Of a stretch of DNA of 58,555 nucleotides, positions 48,831 to 58,427 are shown in pieces (position 1 is the first letter of the stretch; each line of letters opens with the position of its first letter). Below the pieces are notes generated by a model. It did no database searches and was not told where the DNA came from. It saw only the letters and a list, made by a program, of their open reading frames with translations. The translations under genes and the position numbers were made by a program. The DNA lies in the NCBI GenBank assembly GCA_947464185.1, contig CANHVY010000026.1, positions 1-58,555 of the forward strand, given 5' to 3'. The DNA is from Burkholderiales bacterium. GTDB taxonomy: Bacteria; Pseudomonadota; Gammaproteobacteria; Burkholderiales; Burkholderiaceae_C.

Positions 48831-51299
48831 ATGCGCATCGTCTGCATCGGCGGCGGCCCCGCCGGCCTGTACTTCGCGCTTCTGATGAAGAAGCTCGATC
48901 CCTCGCACCACATCACCGTGGTGGAGCGCAACCGCCCTTACGACACCTTTGGGTGGGGCGTGGTGTTCTCTGATGCCACCATGGAAGGCATGCGGGTGTG
49001 GGACCCCGAGACCGCCGATGCCATCGAGGTGGCCTTCAACCACTGGGACGACATCGAGCTGCACTTCAAGGGCCACGTCATCCGCTCGGGCGGCCATGGC
49101 TTCGTGGGCATCGGCCGCAAGAAGCTGCTGAACATCCTGCAGGCCCGCTGCGAAGCGCTGGGCGTGGAACTGTTGTTCGAGACCGAGGTGGACTCCGACG
49201 AGGACTTCCCGGATGCCGACCTGGTGATCGCCAGCGATGGCATCAACTCCAGGATTCGCAGCAAGTACGCCGAGGTCTTTCAACCCGACATCGTCACGCG
49301 GCCCAACCGCTTCATCTGGCTGGGCACCAGCCAGCTGTACGACGCCTTCAACTTCCACTTCGAGAAGACTGAGCACGGCTGGTTCCAGAGCCACGTTTAC
49401 AAATTCGACGACCAGACCACCACTTACATCGTCGAGACGCCCGAAGACGTGTGGAAGGCCCATGGGCTGGATGCGGCCACCACCGAACAGTCCATCGCCT
49501 TCTGCGAGAAGTTGTTTGCCCGCTACCTGGGCGGCCACCCGCTGCTGAGCAATGCGCGCCATCTGCGCGGCTCGGCCTGGCTGAACTTCCAGCGCGTGCG
49601 CTGCCGCAACTGGCACCATTTCAACGGCAAGAGCCACGTGGTGCTGATGGGCGACGCCGTGCACACCGCGCACTTCGCCATCGGCTCGGGCACCAAGCTG
49701 GCGCTGGAAGATGCCATCGGCCTGGCCCGTTTGTTCAAGCAGGCGCAGGAAGCCGGTGGCGGCGGCGCGGCCGATATCCCGGAATTGCTGCAGCGCTACC
49801 AGGCCGAGCGCGAAGTCGACGTGCTGCGCCTGCAAAATGCGGCCTGGAACGCGATGGAGTGGTTCGAGGTGGTGGGCACGCGCTACTGCGACCAGCTCGA
49901 GCCCGAGCAGTTCATGTACTCCATGCTCACCCGCAGCCAGCGCATCAGCCATGAGAACCTGCGCCTGCGCGATGCCCGCTGGCTGGAGGGCTACGAGCGC
50001 TGGTTCGCGCGGCGCGCAGCGGCGCAGGCCGGGGTGGCGGCGCCGGTGTCAGCGCAGGCGCCCGTCGCCTCTGTCGGCCCTGAGCCCTCCCCCGTTCGCC
50101 CTGAACCTGTCGAAGGGCTTCGACAAGCTCAGCCCGAACGGGAATCAAGGGCCGGCAAATCGGGGGCGGCCTTGAAGCCACCCAGTCCGATGTTCACCCC
50201 GTTCAAGCTTCGCGGCCTGACGGTGCCCAACCGGGTGGTGGTCTCGCCCATGGCGATGTACTCGGCGCAGGATGGGCTGCCCAATGACTTTCACCTTGTG
50301 CACTTCGGCTCGCGCGCACTCGGCGGCGCCGGGCTGCTGTACACCGAGATGACCTGCCCCAGCCCCGAGGCCCGCATCACCCCGGGCTGCGCCGGCCTGT
50401 GGAACGACGCGCAGCGCGACGCCTGGAAGCGCGTGGTCGACTTCGTGCACGCCAGTTCACCCGCCAAGATGGGTATCCAGCTCGGCCACGCCGGGCGCAA
50501 GGGCAGCACCCAACTGGGCTGGCAGCAGATGGACGAACCGCTGGAGCAGGGCAACTGGCCGTTGCTGTCGGCTTCGGCCATCCCCTACCTGCCGCACAGC
50601 CAGGTGCCGCGCGCGATGACGCGTGACGACATGGACCGCGTGCGCGACGACCATGTGGCGGCAGCCCAACGCGCGGCCGAGGCCGGCTTCGACATCCTGG
50701 AGTTGCACTGCGCGCATGGCTACCTGCTGTCGAGCTTCCTGTCGCCACTGACGAACCGCCGCGAAGATGCGTACGGCGGCGCCATTGAGCACCGCGCGCG
50801 CTACCCGCTGGAAGTCTTCGCTGCGGTCCGCGCTGCGTGGCCGCAGGACCGGCCGATCTCGGTGCGCCTGTCCTGCCACGACTGGTTCCCGGGCGGCAAT
50901 ACGGCCGACGACGCAGTGGCTATCGCACGGCTGTTCAAGGCGGCAGGTGCGGACATCATCGACTGCTCCTCGGGCCAGGTAGTGGCCGACCAGAAGCCGG
51001 TGTACGGGCGCATGTACCAGACGCCGTTTGCCGACCGCATCCGCAACGAGGTGGGCATTCCCACCGTGGCCGTGGGCGCCATCTTCGAGGCCGACCACGT
51101 CAACATGGTGATTGCGGCCGGGCGCGCCGACCTGTGCGCCGTGGCCCGCCCGCACCTGGCCGACCCGGCCTGGACCCTGCACGAAGCGGCGAAGATCGGC
51201 CATGCCGACATCGCCTGGCCGCTGCCCTACCTGTCAGGCCGCAGCCAGTACGAGGCCAACCTGAAGCGGGCGGCCGCTACGTCAGCCGGCCCTGCCTGA
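48831..51299 (+). CDS. Fused salicylyl-CoA/2-aminobenzoyl-CoA monooxygenase and OYE-type reductase
   Basis: 822 residues from the ATG at 48831. Residues 1-405 form an FAD aromatic hydroxylase: [20 protein letters not shown], the DG-type segment [12 protein letters not shown], and [20 protein letters not shown]. Residues from about 454 form an old-yellow-enzyme domain: [52 protein letters not shown] and the C-terminal [15 protein letters not shown]. The arrangement matches Azoarcus 2-aminobenzoyl-CoA monooxygenase/reductase and SdgC-like proteins. It hydroxylates and reduces the CoA-bound ring. The linker (about residues 405-453) contains an in-frame palindromic repeat. No CoA ligase gene is in the window. 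Confidence 0.93.
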   Translation: MRIVCIGGGPAGLYFALLMKKLDPSHHITVVERNRPYDTFGWGVVFSDATMEGMRVWDPETADAIEVAFNHWDDIELHFKGHVIRSGGHGFVGIGRKKLLNILQARCEALGVELLFETEVDSDEDFPDADLVIASDGINSRIRSKYAEVFQPDIVTRPNRFIWLGTSQLYDAFNFHFEKTEHGWFQSHVYKFDDQTTTYIVETPEDVWKAHGLDAATTEQSIAFCEKLFARYLGGHPLLSNARHLRGSAWLNFQRVRCRNWHHFNGKSHVVLMGDAVHTAHFAIGSGTKLALEDAIGLARLFKQAQEAGGGGAADIPELLQRYQAEREVDVLRLQNAAWNAMEWFEVVGTRYCDQLEPEQFMYSMLTRSQRISHENLRLRDARWLEGYERWFARRAAAQAGVAAPVSAQAPVASVGPEPSPVRPEPVEGLRQAQPERESRAGKSGAALKPPSPMFTPFKLRGLTVPNRVVVSPMAMYSAQDGLPNDFHLVHFGSRALGGAGLLYTEMTCPSPEARITPGCAGLWNDAQRDAWKRVVDFVHASSPAKMGIQLGHAGRKGSTQLGWQQMDEPLEQGNWPLLSASAIPYLPHSQVPRAMTRDDMDRVRDDHVAAAQRAAEAGFDILELHCAHGYLLSSFLSPLTNRREDAYGGAIEHRARYPLEVFAAVRAAWPQDRPISVRLSCHDWFPGGNTADDAVAIARLFKAAGADIIDCSSGQVVADQKPVYGRMYQTPFADRIRNEVGIPTVAVGAIFEADHVNMVIAAGRADLCAVARPHLADPAWTLHEAAKIGHADIAWPLPYLSGRSQYEANLKRAAATSAGPA
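50091..50142. repeat. 52-bp palindromic repeat inserted in frame in the linker
   Basis: The left arm 50091-50115 (CCCGTTCGCCCTGAACCTGT and on) and right arm 50118-50142 are inverted copies with three mismatches in 25 bases, separated by GG. The element encodes part of [18 protein letters not shown], residues 421-438 of the fusion enzyme. I recognise the sequence type as a dispersed intergenic palindrome common in proteobacterial genomes; copy number here cannot be checked. Confidence 0.88.
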
Positions 51300-51371
51300 C
51301 CAGGCGCACACGGTCCGCTCTCCCGCACACCGTCGCCCGGGCCCGAACCACCCCCCGTTTCGAGAACTTCC

Positions 51372-52202
51372 ATGCACGACGACAAGCGACCTTTCAAGGA
51401 CTACAGCGCGCGCCACTTCCGCTGGCAGTGCAGCGATGACGGGCGTGTGGCCACCCTCACGCTGAACCGGCCGGAGAAGAAGAACCCGCTCACGTTTGAA
51501 AGCTACGCCGAGCTGCGCGATCTCTTCCGCGACCTCGCCCACGCCAGCGACGTGCGGGCCGTGGTGCTGGCCGGGGAGGGCGGCAACTTCTGCTCCGGTG
51601 GCGATGTCTTCGAGATCATCGAGCCGCTGACCAAGATGCCGATGCCCGAACTGCTGCGCTTCACGCGCATGACGGGCGATCTGGTCAAGGCGATGAAGCG
51701 CGCGCCCCAGCCCATCGTGGCCGCCATCGACGGCATCTGCGCCGGCGCCGGCGCGATGATTGCGTTGGCGGCCGACATGCGCCTGGGCACGCCCTCGGCC
51801 AAGACCGCGTACCTGTTCACCCGCGTGGGTCTGGCCGGCGCCGACATGGGCGCCTGTGGCCTGCTGCCGCGTGTCATCGGCCAAGGCCGTGCGACCGAAC
51901 TGCTCATGACCGGCCGGGCGATGACGGCCGAGGAAGGTGCGGCCTGGGGTTTCTTCAACGCGCTTCACCCACGCGATGAGGTGGTGGCCCAGGCACAGGC
52001 ACTGGCCCGCTCTCTCGCCGATGGCCCCTACTTCGCCCACACCATGACCAAGACCATGCTCAACCAGGAGTGGGCCATGGGCATCGAGGAGATGGTGGAA
52101 AGCGAGGCCCAGGCCCAGGCCATCTGCATGATGACCCACGACTTCCACCGCGCCTTCCAGGCCTTCGCGGCCAAGCAGGCGCCGAAGTTCGAGGGGGATT
52201 GA
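51372..52202 (+). CDS. Enoyl-CoA hydratase/isomerase family protein
   Basis: 276 residues of the crotonase fold. [19 protein letters not shown] is the N-terminal strand, the oxyanion-hole loops are [14 protein letters not shown] and [20 protein letters not shown], and [20 protein letters not shown] carries the active-site region, with Ala/Asp rather than the standard Glu pair. It resembles hydratases encoded in 2-aminobenzoyl-CoA and salicylyl-CoA loci. It is 72 bases after the fusion gene on the same strand. Confidence 0.92.
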   Translation: MHDDKRPFKDYSARHFRWQCSDDGRVATLTLNRPEKKNPLTFESYAELRDLFRDLAHASDVRAVVLAGEGGNFCSGGDVFEIIEPLTKMPMPELLRFTRMTGDLVKAMKRAPQPIVAAIDGICAGAGAMIALAADMRLGTPSAKTAYLFTRVGLAGADMGACGLLPRVIGQGRATELLMTGRAMTAEEGAAWGFFNALHPRDEVVAQAQALARSLADGPYFAHTMTKTMLNQEWAMGIEEMVESEAQAQAICMMTHDFHRAFQAFAAKQAPKFEGD

Positions 52203-52303
52203 AGTATTCGCCCGATTCGACCTGATGGCTGAAACGAAGACGTCGGGCCAAGACTCGTTATCCGTACCTTGCAGGTGCTCCCGGCCTCGGCGACGCTTCG
52301 CGT

Positions 52304-52404
52304 GTCGCCGAGGCCGGGTACCCCCTTCGCTCATGTCCTCCGCATCGGGCTTGCGCCCGATGCTCCCCCTTTACTTCGCTGCGGGGGTACCCGCCCTCGG
52401 CGAC
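52304..52404 (+). repeat. Structured repeat element, copy 1
   Basis: Outer arms 52304-52325 and 52383-52404 pair over 22 positions with one mismatch. Inside, strand A TTCGCTCATGTCCTCCGC (52326-52343) and strand B ending CCCCCTTTACTTCGCTGC (52362-52382) flank an inner hairpin ATCGGGC-TTGC-GCCCGAT. The first 12 bases of the left outer arm also pair perfectly with GGCCTCGGCGAC at 52283-52294, so two mutually exclusive folds are possible. Confidence 0.85.
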
Positions 52405-52486
52405 TGGCCTGCACATCAGCGCACCTGTTTGCTCACCCTGCTGCCGCCCGTCATTTGCGGTTCAATACCCGGGATGTCGGCAGGGC

Positions 52487-52584
52487 GTGGGGTGCGGGCT
52501 TTCCCCGCAGCGAAGTAAAGGGGGAGCCCCCGGCCGTTGGCCGGGGGCGGAGGACATGAGCGGAGGGGAATGCCCGCACCCCAC
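52487..52584 (-). repeat. Structured repeat element, copy 2 (inverted)
   Basis: Outer arms 52487-52506 and 52565-52584 pair over 20 positions with one mismatch. Read on the - strand, strands A and B are almost identical to copy 1, but the outer stem and the inner hairpin (CCCCCGGCC-GTT-GGCCGGGGG, 52527-52547) have wholly different sequences that still pair. Conserved loops with compensating stems indicate selection on structure. Confidence 0.85.
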
Positions 52585-52657
52585 GTCTCGCGAGCCAGCG
52601 GCGCGTGACGTTGCTCGATCTGAGGTCTACCCCATTGAAAGAAGGAAGGACGACAAG

Positions 52658-53845
52658 ATGACACGCCTCACCCACCTCGACATCCCCTTCTTCGACGACC
52701 TGCACCGGCAACAGGCTGCGGTGCTGGACGCCTGGTGCGCCCAGCATCTGCAGCAGGTCGACCACGCCGACACCGATGCCGCCTGCCGTCGCCTGGTCAC
52801 GATGCTGGGCCAAGGCGGGCACTTGCGCTGGTGCGTGCCCGCGGCGCACGGCGGGGCCTTGTCGGCCCTGGACTCGCGGGCCCTGGTCGTGGCGCGTGAA
52901 ACCCTGGCCCGGCACGACGGTCTGGCGGACTTCGCCTTCGCCATGCAGGGCCTGGGCACGGGGGCCATCACCCTGGCCGGCTCGCCCCAGGTGCAGGCCC
53001 AGGTGCTGCCCCGCGTGGCGCGGGGGGAGTGGATCTCGGCCTTTGCCTTGTCTGAACCCCAGGCGGGGTCGGACGTGGCGGCCATGGCGTGTACCGCGCG
53101 CGACGGTGGCGACCACTGGGTGCTCAACGGCGAGAAGACCTGGATCAGCAATGGCGGCATCGCGGACGTCTACACCGTCTTCGCCCGCACCCTGACGGCC
53201 GAGGGCCAGCCCGTGGGCGGAGCGGGTTCCAAGCCCACGGCCTCGATCAGCGGCTTTGTGCTGCGCGCCGATACACCGGGCCTGCAGATCGCCGAGCGCA
53301 TCGACGTCATCGCGCCGCACCCGCTGGCGCGACTGCGCTTCGTGGACTGCCGCATTCCCAAGGGCAGCCTGCTGGGGGTGCCGGGCGAGGGTTTCAAGCT
53401 CGCCATGCGCACGCTGGACATCTTCCGTGCCTCGGTGGCGGCGGCGGCATTGGGCTTTGCGCGCCGGGCGCTGGACGAGGCCATCGCCCACGCCAAGGCT
53501 CGTCGGATGTTCGGCCAGACCCTGGCGGACTTTCAGCTCACGCAGGCGGCGCTGGGCGAGATGGCCAGCGCGGTCGATGCCGCTGCCTTGCTGACCTACC
53601 GCGCCGCCTGGCTGCGGGATGTGAAGGGGGTGCGCACCACGCGCGAGGCGGCCATGGCCAAGATGTGTGCCACCGAGAATGCCCAGCGCGTCATCGACCG
53701 TGCGCTGCAGATGCACGGCGGGCTGGGCGTGAAGGTCGGGTCGGTGGTGGAGTCGCTGTACCGCGAGATCCGCGCTCTGCGCATCTACGAGGGCGCCACC
53801 GAGGTGCAGCAGCTCATCGTGGGCCGCGACTTGCTCGGCGCCTGA
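52658..53845 (+). CDS. Acyl-CoA dehydrogenase
   Basis: 395 residues from the ATG at 52658. FAD and substrate segments: [20 protein letters not shown], the family signature [39 protein letters not shown], and at the C-terminus [20 protein letters not shown] with [20 protein letters not shown], where the catalytic base is the Glu of YEGATE (about residue 379). It would dehydrogenate an acyl-CoA of the ring-degradation route. It is the last gene of the + strand set, with the MarR gene convergent and overlapping by 32 bases. Confidence 0.95.
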   Translation: MTRLTHLDIPFFDDLHRQQAAVLDAWCAQHLQQVDHADTDAACRRLVTMLGQGGHLRWCVPAAHGGALSALDSRALVVARETLARHDGLADFAFAMQGLGTGAITLAGSPQVQAQVLPRVARGEWISAFALSEPQAGSDVAAMACTARDGGDHWVLNGEKTWISNGGIADVYTVFARTLTAEGQPVGGAGSKPTASISGFVLRADTPGLQIAERIDVIAPHPLARLRFVDCRIPKGSLLGVPGEGFKLAMRTLDIFRASVAAAALGFARRALDEAIAHAKARRMFGQTLADFQLTQAALGEMASAVDAAALLTYRAAWLRDVKGVRTTREAAMAKMCATENAQRVIDRALQMHGGLGVKVGSVVESLYREIRALRIYEGATEVQQLIVGRDLLGA

Positions 53846-54356
53846 GCTGCGGCCGCGGGGCCGGCAGGCCCTGCTTCAACTGTCCCAGCAGATCGAACAG
53901 CGCGCCCTGCTGCGGATGGCTCAGGCCGGACATCAACTCGATGATCCAGGCCTCGTGTTCGGCCGCCATGGCGCGAAACTGCCGCTGGCCCTCCGGGGTG
54001 AGACTGACCGTCACGGCCCGGCGGTCCTGCTTGTCGTCCCGGCGCTCCACCAGGCCCTCAGCCACGAGCCGGTCGGTCAAGCCGGTGACGTTGCCGCCGG
54101 TGACCATCAGGCGCTGCGACAAGTCCCGCATCTTCAGGCCCTGGGGGTGCCGGTCCAACTGAGCCATCAAGTCGAAGCGGGCCAGTGAGCCCGAGAAGCG
54201 TCCGCGCAGGCGCGTCTTCAGCGGACTCTCGATGAGATTGGTGCAGGACAACAGGCGCAGCCACAGCCGCAGCGCCAGATGATCGTCGTCGCGCGCCCTG
54301 GTTTCGAGGTCCGTGCCGCCGGGGCCGGACGTCGTCAACCGCCCGCGATCACCCAC
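53814..54356 (-). CDS. MarR-family transcriptional regulator
   Basis: 180 residues. The winged helix-turn-helix is [40 protein letters not shown] and the wing [20 protein letters not shown]. These are classic MarR elements. It overlaps the 3' ends of both neighbours, the acyl-CoA dehydrogenase gene (32 bases, convergent) and the TPR gene (22 bases, same strand). MarR proteins commonly control aryl-CoA catabolic genes and respond to the CoA thioester, so the palindrome at 48772 is a reasonable target (inference). Confidence 0.92.
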   Translation of the reverse strand: MGDRGRLTTSGPGGTDLETRARDDDHLALRLWLRLLSCTNLIESPLKTRLRGRFSGSLARFDLMAQLDRHPQGLKMRDLSQRLMVTGGNVTGLTDRLVAEGLVERRDDKQDRRAVTVSLTPEGQRQFRAMAAEHEAWIIELMSGLSHPQQGALFDLLGQLKQGLPAPRPQLRRRASRGPR

Positions 54357-55528
54357 AGCCGCGCGATGTCGGCCGAACCGTCGCTGCCGCCCACGCTGCG
54401 AAGCGTCTGCTGCGCCTTGGCCTTGTTCTTCGTCAGTTGGGCCATGCCCAGCCTGAGCTTGGCGTCTTCCGGACGCTTCAGGCCTCCTTTGGCGATGCCT
54501 TGCTCGATCATCGCGATGCCCTTGTCGGCGTTGCCCAGCGTTACGAACGCGTAGCCCACTCGGACGAGGTCGTCCCCACTCTTCTGAGCGGCCGCCTCGG
54601 TGGCCTGCGCGGCGATGCCTGCCTTGGATTCTTCGGTCTTCTTGACGGCCAGGTCCCGCAGCCGCTTGTGCCGCTCAGCCTCGGGTCCGGTGCCCAGCAC
54701 CTTGGCGGCCAGTCCTTTGTCCACGATCTGTAATCCCTCAGCAGGCAAGCCCACCTGCATGGCCATCTGGGCCATCTCCATGTATTCGTCTGCCTTGGTG
54801 AGGTTGCCGGTGGCCAGCTTCAAGCGCAACACGTCAAGCCCGAACCTGTCAGCGAAGTTGGGTTTGCGGGGCAGGCGGCTGAGGTAGGCGTTCCAATAGT
54901 CCTTCTTGGGGTACAGGGTGAGCAGTCTCTCGAGAGTGGCGACCTGAGGCCCGGTCTGCCCGGTGCGCTGCTGCGCATCGGCCAGGCGCAGCAGGTCGGC
55001 CTCGGAGGGCCGACCGCCCGCCTGCTCCGCGGCGGCCACTGCCGCGGCAGCATCCTTGGCAATGGCCGCGTAGTCGCCACTCGCGCCTTGCAGGTAGCTT
55101 TGCAACTGCTTGAGCGTGGTGCTGTTGTTGCCGGCCTGCTGGGCCTTGGCCGCCCATTCCGTGGCCTTCGGCACGTTCTTGAGTTGCGCGTAGCCCGAGG
55201 CGATCTGCTCGGCAATCTGTCCTGCTTCGGCGCCTGAGGTCTTGGGGTGCACGGCTTCAAGCGCTTGCACAGCCGTGGCCATGTCGCCCGCCCGCTGCGC
55301 GGCGGACGCCTTCATGCGGTCCAGCATCAACTGCTCGGCTGGAGTTCGGTTGGGCACGGCCTCGGCTTCACGGACCTTGGCCAGCGCCTCCCGGCCCTTG
55401 CCCGCCTTGATGTATTCGGCCGCCTGTTGCAGGGGCTTGCCAAGCTCGGGGCGCAGCCCTTGTGCGTGGGACGTGCCAAAGGCCAAGGCAGCGACGAGCG
55501 CCAGCAGCAGGGAGGAGGGACGCTTCAT
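54335..55528 (-). CDS. Tetratricopeptide-repeat exported protein of the tonB-exb operon
   Basis: 397 residues from the ATG at 55528, with a signal peptide SSLLLALVAALAFGTSHAQG. The mature protein is helical with TPR-like pairs: QQAAEYIKAGKGREALAKVR, QRAGDMATAVQALEAVHP, IASGYAQLKNVPKATEWAAK, VATLERLLTLYPKKDYWNAY and GYAFVTLGNADKGIAMIEQG. The role is unknown; genes of this type follow exbD in TonB clusters of Burkholderiales. It lies eight bases after the second exbD gene. Confidence 0.9.
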   Translation of the reverse strand: MKRPSSLLLALVAALAFGTSHAQGLRPELGKPLQQAAEYIKAGKGREALAKVREAEAVPNRTPAEQLMLDRMKASAAQRAGDMATAVQALEAVHPKTSGAEAGQIAEQIASGYAQLKNVPKATEWAAKAQQAGNNSTTLKQLQSYLQGASGDYAAIAKDAAAAVAAAEQAGGRPSEADLLRLADAQQRTGQTGPQVATLERLLTLYPKKDYWNAYLSRLPRKPNFADRFGLDVLRLKLATGNLTKADEYMEMAQMAMQVGLPAEGLQIVDKGLAAKVLGTGPEAERHKRLRDLAVKKTEESKAGIAAQATEAAAQKSGDDLVRVGYAFVTLGNADKGIAMIEQGIAKGGLKRPEDAKLRLGMAQLTKNKAKAQQTLRSVGGSDGSADIARLWVIAGG

Positions 55529-55536
55529 GACGGGAA

Positions 55537-55974
55537 TCACTGGAACTGTTCGTTGCCGACGATGCCGATCTTGGTCATGCCCAGACGCTGTGCGCCGGCC
55601 AGGACCATGGCCACATGCTCGTAGGCCGCCAGCTTGTTGGGGCGGATGTGCAACTCGGGCTGGTCGGACAAGGCTGCCGCCGCCGCAAGCTTGGCTTGCA
55701 CGGCCTCCCGGTCGCCCGGCGCAATCACCTCGCCGTTCCAGCCGATGGTGCCGTCGAAGTCGATATCCACGCGGATAACTTCGGGTGGCTTGGGTGGTGG
55801 CGCAGCGTTGCTCGGGATCGGCGTGTTCATCTTGACGGCGTGCGTCTGGATGGGGATGGTGATGATGAACATGATCAGCAGCACCAGCATCACGTCGATC
55901 AGCGGCGTGGTGTTGATGTCCACCATCACTTCGCCGTCATCCTCCGCCGAGGAGGTTCCTACATTCATTCCCAT
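55537..55974 (-). CDS. exbD: ExbD/TolR family biopolymer transport protein (second copy)
   Basis: 145 residues with one membrane helix (PLIDVMLVLLIMFIITIPIQ, about residues 23-42). The proton-path Asp is in TTPLIDVMLV. A periplasmic domain follows, with PEVIRVDIDFDGTIGWNGEV and PELHIRPNKLAAYEHVAMVL. It works with ExbB to energise TonB. It is a diverged paralogue of the preceding gene, which ends 22 bases upstream. Confidence 0.95.
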   Translation of the reverse strand: MGMNVGTSSAEDDGEVMVDINTTPLIDVMLVLLIMFIITIPIQTHAVKMNTPIPSNAAPPPKPPEVIRVDIDFDGTIGWNGEVIAPGDREAVQAKLAAAAALSDQPELHIRPNKLAAYEHVAMVLAGAQRLGMTKIGIVGNEQFQ

Positions 55975-55996
55975 GGTCGTGGTTCTCCTGGCGTTC

Positions 55997-56443
55997 TCAG
56001 TTCAGGCGCGCGCCCGCCCCTGCCGGGGGCTCGGTGATGAATCCCACCTTCAGAATGCCGGCTCGCATGCAGGCCATGTTGACGCGGCCCACCGGCTCCC
56101 AGCGCACCCCGGCGTCGGCACGGATGTGCACCTCGGGCTGCGGGTCCTTCACGGCCTCCGTTTTCAGGCGCACCACCAGCGCTTCGAAATCGGGGATGCG
56201 CTCCGTTCCCCAGTAGACCTCGCCGTCCCGGTTGACCGCGATCACCACGTTCTCCGGCTTGGTCTGCAACGGGATGTTGCGCTCTTTGGGCAGGTCAAGT
56301 TTGATGGTCTGCGTGACCACGGGCACGGTGATCAGGAAGATGATCAGCAACACCAGCATCACGTCCACCAGTGGTGTGGTGTTGATGGTGTTGTTGAGTT
56401 GGTCTTCGCCATCGTCAGTGGCGGCGCCTACGTTCATGGCCAT
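55997..56443 (-). CDS. exbD: ExbD/TolR family biopolymer transport protein (first copy)
   Basis: 148 residues from the ATG at 56443. The membrane helix is TPLVDVMLVLLIIFLITVPV with the essential Asp in TTPLVDVML. The periplasmic part contains NVVIAVNRDGEVYWGTERIP and PEVHIRADAGVRWEPVGRVN. It forms the proton-driven ExbB-ExbD motor. Two exbD genes in tandem imply either a mixed complex or two motors sharing one ExbB. Confidence 0.95.
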   Translation of the reverse strand: MAMNVGAATDDGEDQLNNTINTTPLVDVMLVLLIIFLITVPVVTQTIKLDLPKERNIPLQTKPENVVIAVNRDGEVYWGTERIPDFEALVVRLKTEAVKDPQPEVHIRADAGVRWEPVGRVNMACMRAGILKVGFITEPPAGAGARLN

Positions 56444-56518
56444 GGTCAATTTCCGCTTCAGCCCGTGATTCAGACGAACCAGCCGGGCGGTTCAATACGC
56501 TTTGCGGGATGTGGGTCT

Positions 56519-57328
56519 TCAGCGTTTGCCGGCGATCAGCACGCTGTGCAGGTCGGCCGCAAAGGCGCGGGTAGCGTCCATGATGGCCTTGTTGCGGCGG
56601 ATCAGCCAGTTGTAGCCCATGACGGCGGGCACGGCGACGGCCAGGCCGATGGCCGTCATGATCAAGGCCTCACCCACCGGGCCGGCCACCTTGTCGATGG
56701 AGGCCTGCCCGCTGATGCCGATCTTCACCAGCGCGTTGTAGATGCCCCAGACGGTGCCGAACAGCCCCACGAACGGCGCGGTGGAGCCTACGGTGGCCAG
56801 GATGGCCAGGCCGCCCTGCAGGCGGCTCTGCACACTGCCCACGGCGCGGTCGATGTTCATGCTGACCCAAGTGTGGCGGTCGATGGTCGCGACCATCGTG
56901 CCCTCGTGGTGGTCATCGGCCTTCAGAGCCTGCTCGGCGATGAAGCGGCTGGCAGAGCCTTCCTCCAGGGCATTGAGCCCATCCTTGACGGAAGTCGCCT
57001 TCCAGAAGGCCTCGGTCGAACTGCGCGCGCTCTTGAGCATCCTTCCTTGCTCGTACAGCTTGGTGAAGATCACGTACCAGCTGCCCATGGACATGATCAG
57101 CATGATGATCAGCGTGCCGTGAGCGACGGCGTCCCCTTGTTCCCACAGGGCTTTGATGCCGTAGGGGTTCTCGACAGCTTCTTGCGTCACGGCGGGCTTG
57201 CCCGCGGCCGCCGTTGCCGACGCTGCGGGCGCCTGGGCGGCCGCGGGCGTGGAAAGCGTGGCCGCCAGCGTGGTGGCCGTGATCAGAACCGCCGCGAATG
57301 ACGCGCGCACGAGGGAAATCAGGGACAT
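56519..57328 (-). CDS. exbB: ExbB/TolQ family proton-channel protein
   Basis: 269 residues from the ATG at 57328. An N-terminal signal-like helix (ISLVRASFAAVLITATTLAA) precedes the core, as in longer ExbB proteins. Membrane helices follow in GTLIIMLIMSMGSWYVIFTK, LAILATVGSTAPFVGLFGTV with WGIYNALVKIG, and ALIMTAIGLAVAVPAVMGYN. The TVGSTAPFVGLFGTVWGI stretch is the ExbB/MotA signature. It forms the pentameric channel around ExbD. It lies 103 bases after tonB. Confidence 0.95.
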   Translation of the reverse strand: MSLISLVRASFAAVLITATTLAATLSTPAAAQAPAASATAAAGKPAVTQEAVENPYGIKALWEQGDAVAHGTLIIMLIMSMGSWYVIFTKLYEQGRMLKSARSSTEAFWKATSVKDGLNALEEGSASRFIAEQALKADDHHEGTMVATIDRHTWVSMNIDRAVGSVQSRLQGGLAILATVGSTAPFVGLFGTVWGIYNALVKIGISGQASIDKVAGPVGEALIMTAIGLAVAVPAVMGYNWLIRRNKAIMDATRAFAADLHSVLIAGKR

Positions 57329-57431
57329 GGTGCCTCCAGTGAAAAGGGCGCGTACTTTGCAGGCATGCGCCAGAAAACGAAAGTAGGGTTGGGCTGGGAC
57401 GAATGGAGCTTGGACGGGACGAAACGTGGTT

Positions 57432-58148
57432 TCACTCCAGCTTCCACACGTACTCCACCTCAAAGGTGCCGCCGACTGGCTTGCCAGTCTCGTCATTGCC
57501 TGGCTTGAAGCTGCATTCGCTGAGCTTGCTCAACGCCACACGGTCCAGTTGCCGATGCTCACGCGAGGAACCGGCGGCCTTGACAACCTCCGCATTGGAA
57601 AGCTTGCCCGTTGCGTCCACGGTGAAGCGAACGCGTGTGGTCCCGGTAGCTTCCGCGCGAATAGCCGCAGCCGGGTAGTCTTCGTTCTTGGGTGCGCACG
57701 CACCCACGTTCCCAATGGCGGGCTTGGCCGCCACGCGGGGGGGAGGGGGAGGTGGTGCTGGGGGGGGTGGTGGCGGTGCCGGGGGTGCCGGAGGCGCAGC
57801 CGCGGGCGCAGGCGCGATGCGCACGGGTGCAGGCGGCGGCGCCACCGTGGTGGTGGTGATCACTGGGGCCACGGTTGGGGGCGGATTGACCACCACCTCC
57901 GGAGGCGGTACGAAACTCGGGGGCGGCGGCGCGAACTTTGGGGGCGGCGGCAGGTTCTCCGGCGGCGGCGGAGGGGGTGGCTTCGCCTCCTCGATGATCT
58001 TGGTTTCGATGGGCCCCTTGATCACCTCGACCATGCGCTGGGCCAAGCCGTTGAGCAGGGCCCAGCCCAGCAACACATGCAGCCCCAGCACGACGCCGAT
58101 GCCCACCATGTGCTTGCCGGGGTTGCGTTGTTCCTGGCCGAAATCCAC
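57432..58148 (-). CDS. tonB: TonB energy-transducing protein
   Basis: 238 residues. The N-terminal membrane anchor is HMVGIGVVLGLHVLLGWALL with the conserved His. A long proline-rich periplasmic spacer covers about residues 50-137, including runs of Pro and PPPPAPP. The C-terminal TonB domain has DYPAAAIRAEATGTTRVRFT, VDATGKLSNAEVVKAAGSS and LSECSFKPGND. It transmits the proton-motive force to outer-membrane receptors. It heads the operon tonB-exbB-exbD-exbD-TPR. Confidence 0.95.
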   Translation of the reverse strand: MDFGQEQRNPGKHMVGIGVVLGLHVLLGWALLNGLAQRMVEVIKGPIETKIIEEAKPPPPPPPENLPPPPKFAPPPPSFVPPPEVVVNPPPTVAPVITTTTVAPPPAPVRIAPAPAAAPPAPPAPPPPPPAPPPPPPRVAAKPAIGNVGACAPKNEDYPAAAIRAEATGTTRVRFTVDATGKLSNAEVVKAAGSSREHRQLDRVALSKLSECSFKPGNDETGKPVGGTFEVEYVWKLE

Positions 58149-58427
58149 TTGGTTCCTCCGTGGTCTCGCCGCGCGGGCAGAGACCTATTGCGAGTACGAG
58201 GCTCTTGAAAGTGATTGAGCAGCAACGAGGCTGCCCGAACATGCATGACTGTATCTTGACCCCGTCAAGCCAAGACTCAGGGACTCACCCTAGGCCAGGC
58301 TCGACCACAGCAGTTTCACTACATCAACCGAGCCAAGAGAGGAGTGCCTTCAGGCCCAAGGACTCGCTGAAGAATGAACACTGATTCCGACCTTGCACGC
58401 TACAGAAGGTTGAAGGTCGCCGCCCAA
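58149..58427. other. 279-bp leader region upstream of tonB
   Basis: This region should contain the tonB promoter. A 6-3-6 dyad, CTTGAC-CCC-GTCAAG, lies at 58255-58269; its - strand copy contains TTGAC, which could form part of a -35 element. No Fur-like box of the GATAATGATAATCATTATC type was found by eye. Confidence 0.4.

Larger units (their letters stand above)
52203..52657. other. 455-bp intercistronic region holding two structured repeats
   Basis: No gene is seen between the hydratase and acyl-CoA dehydrogenase genes. Most of the region is taken by a 12-bp hairpin (52283-52315) and two ~100-bp stem-rich elements listed separately. Just before the dehydrogenase ATG is GAAGGAAGG, a good ribosome-binding site. 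Confidence 0.8.

Noticed and set aside
55634..57301. 555-codon + strand open frame opposite exbB-exbD
   Set aside because: Antisense shadow of three conserved membrane-protein genes; no recognisable domain.
58149..58427. Fur box upstream of tonB
   Set aside because: Expected from function, but no sequence close to the 19-bp Fur consensus could be found by eye.
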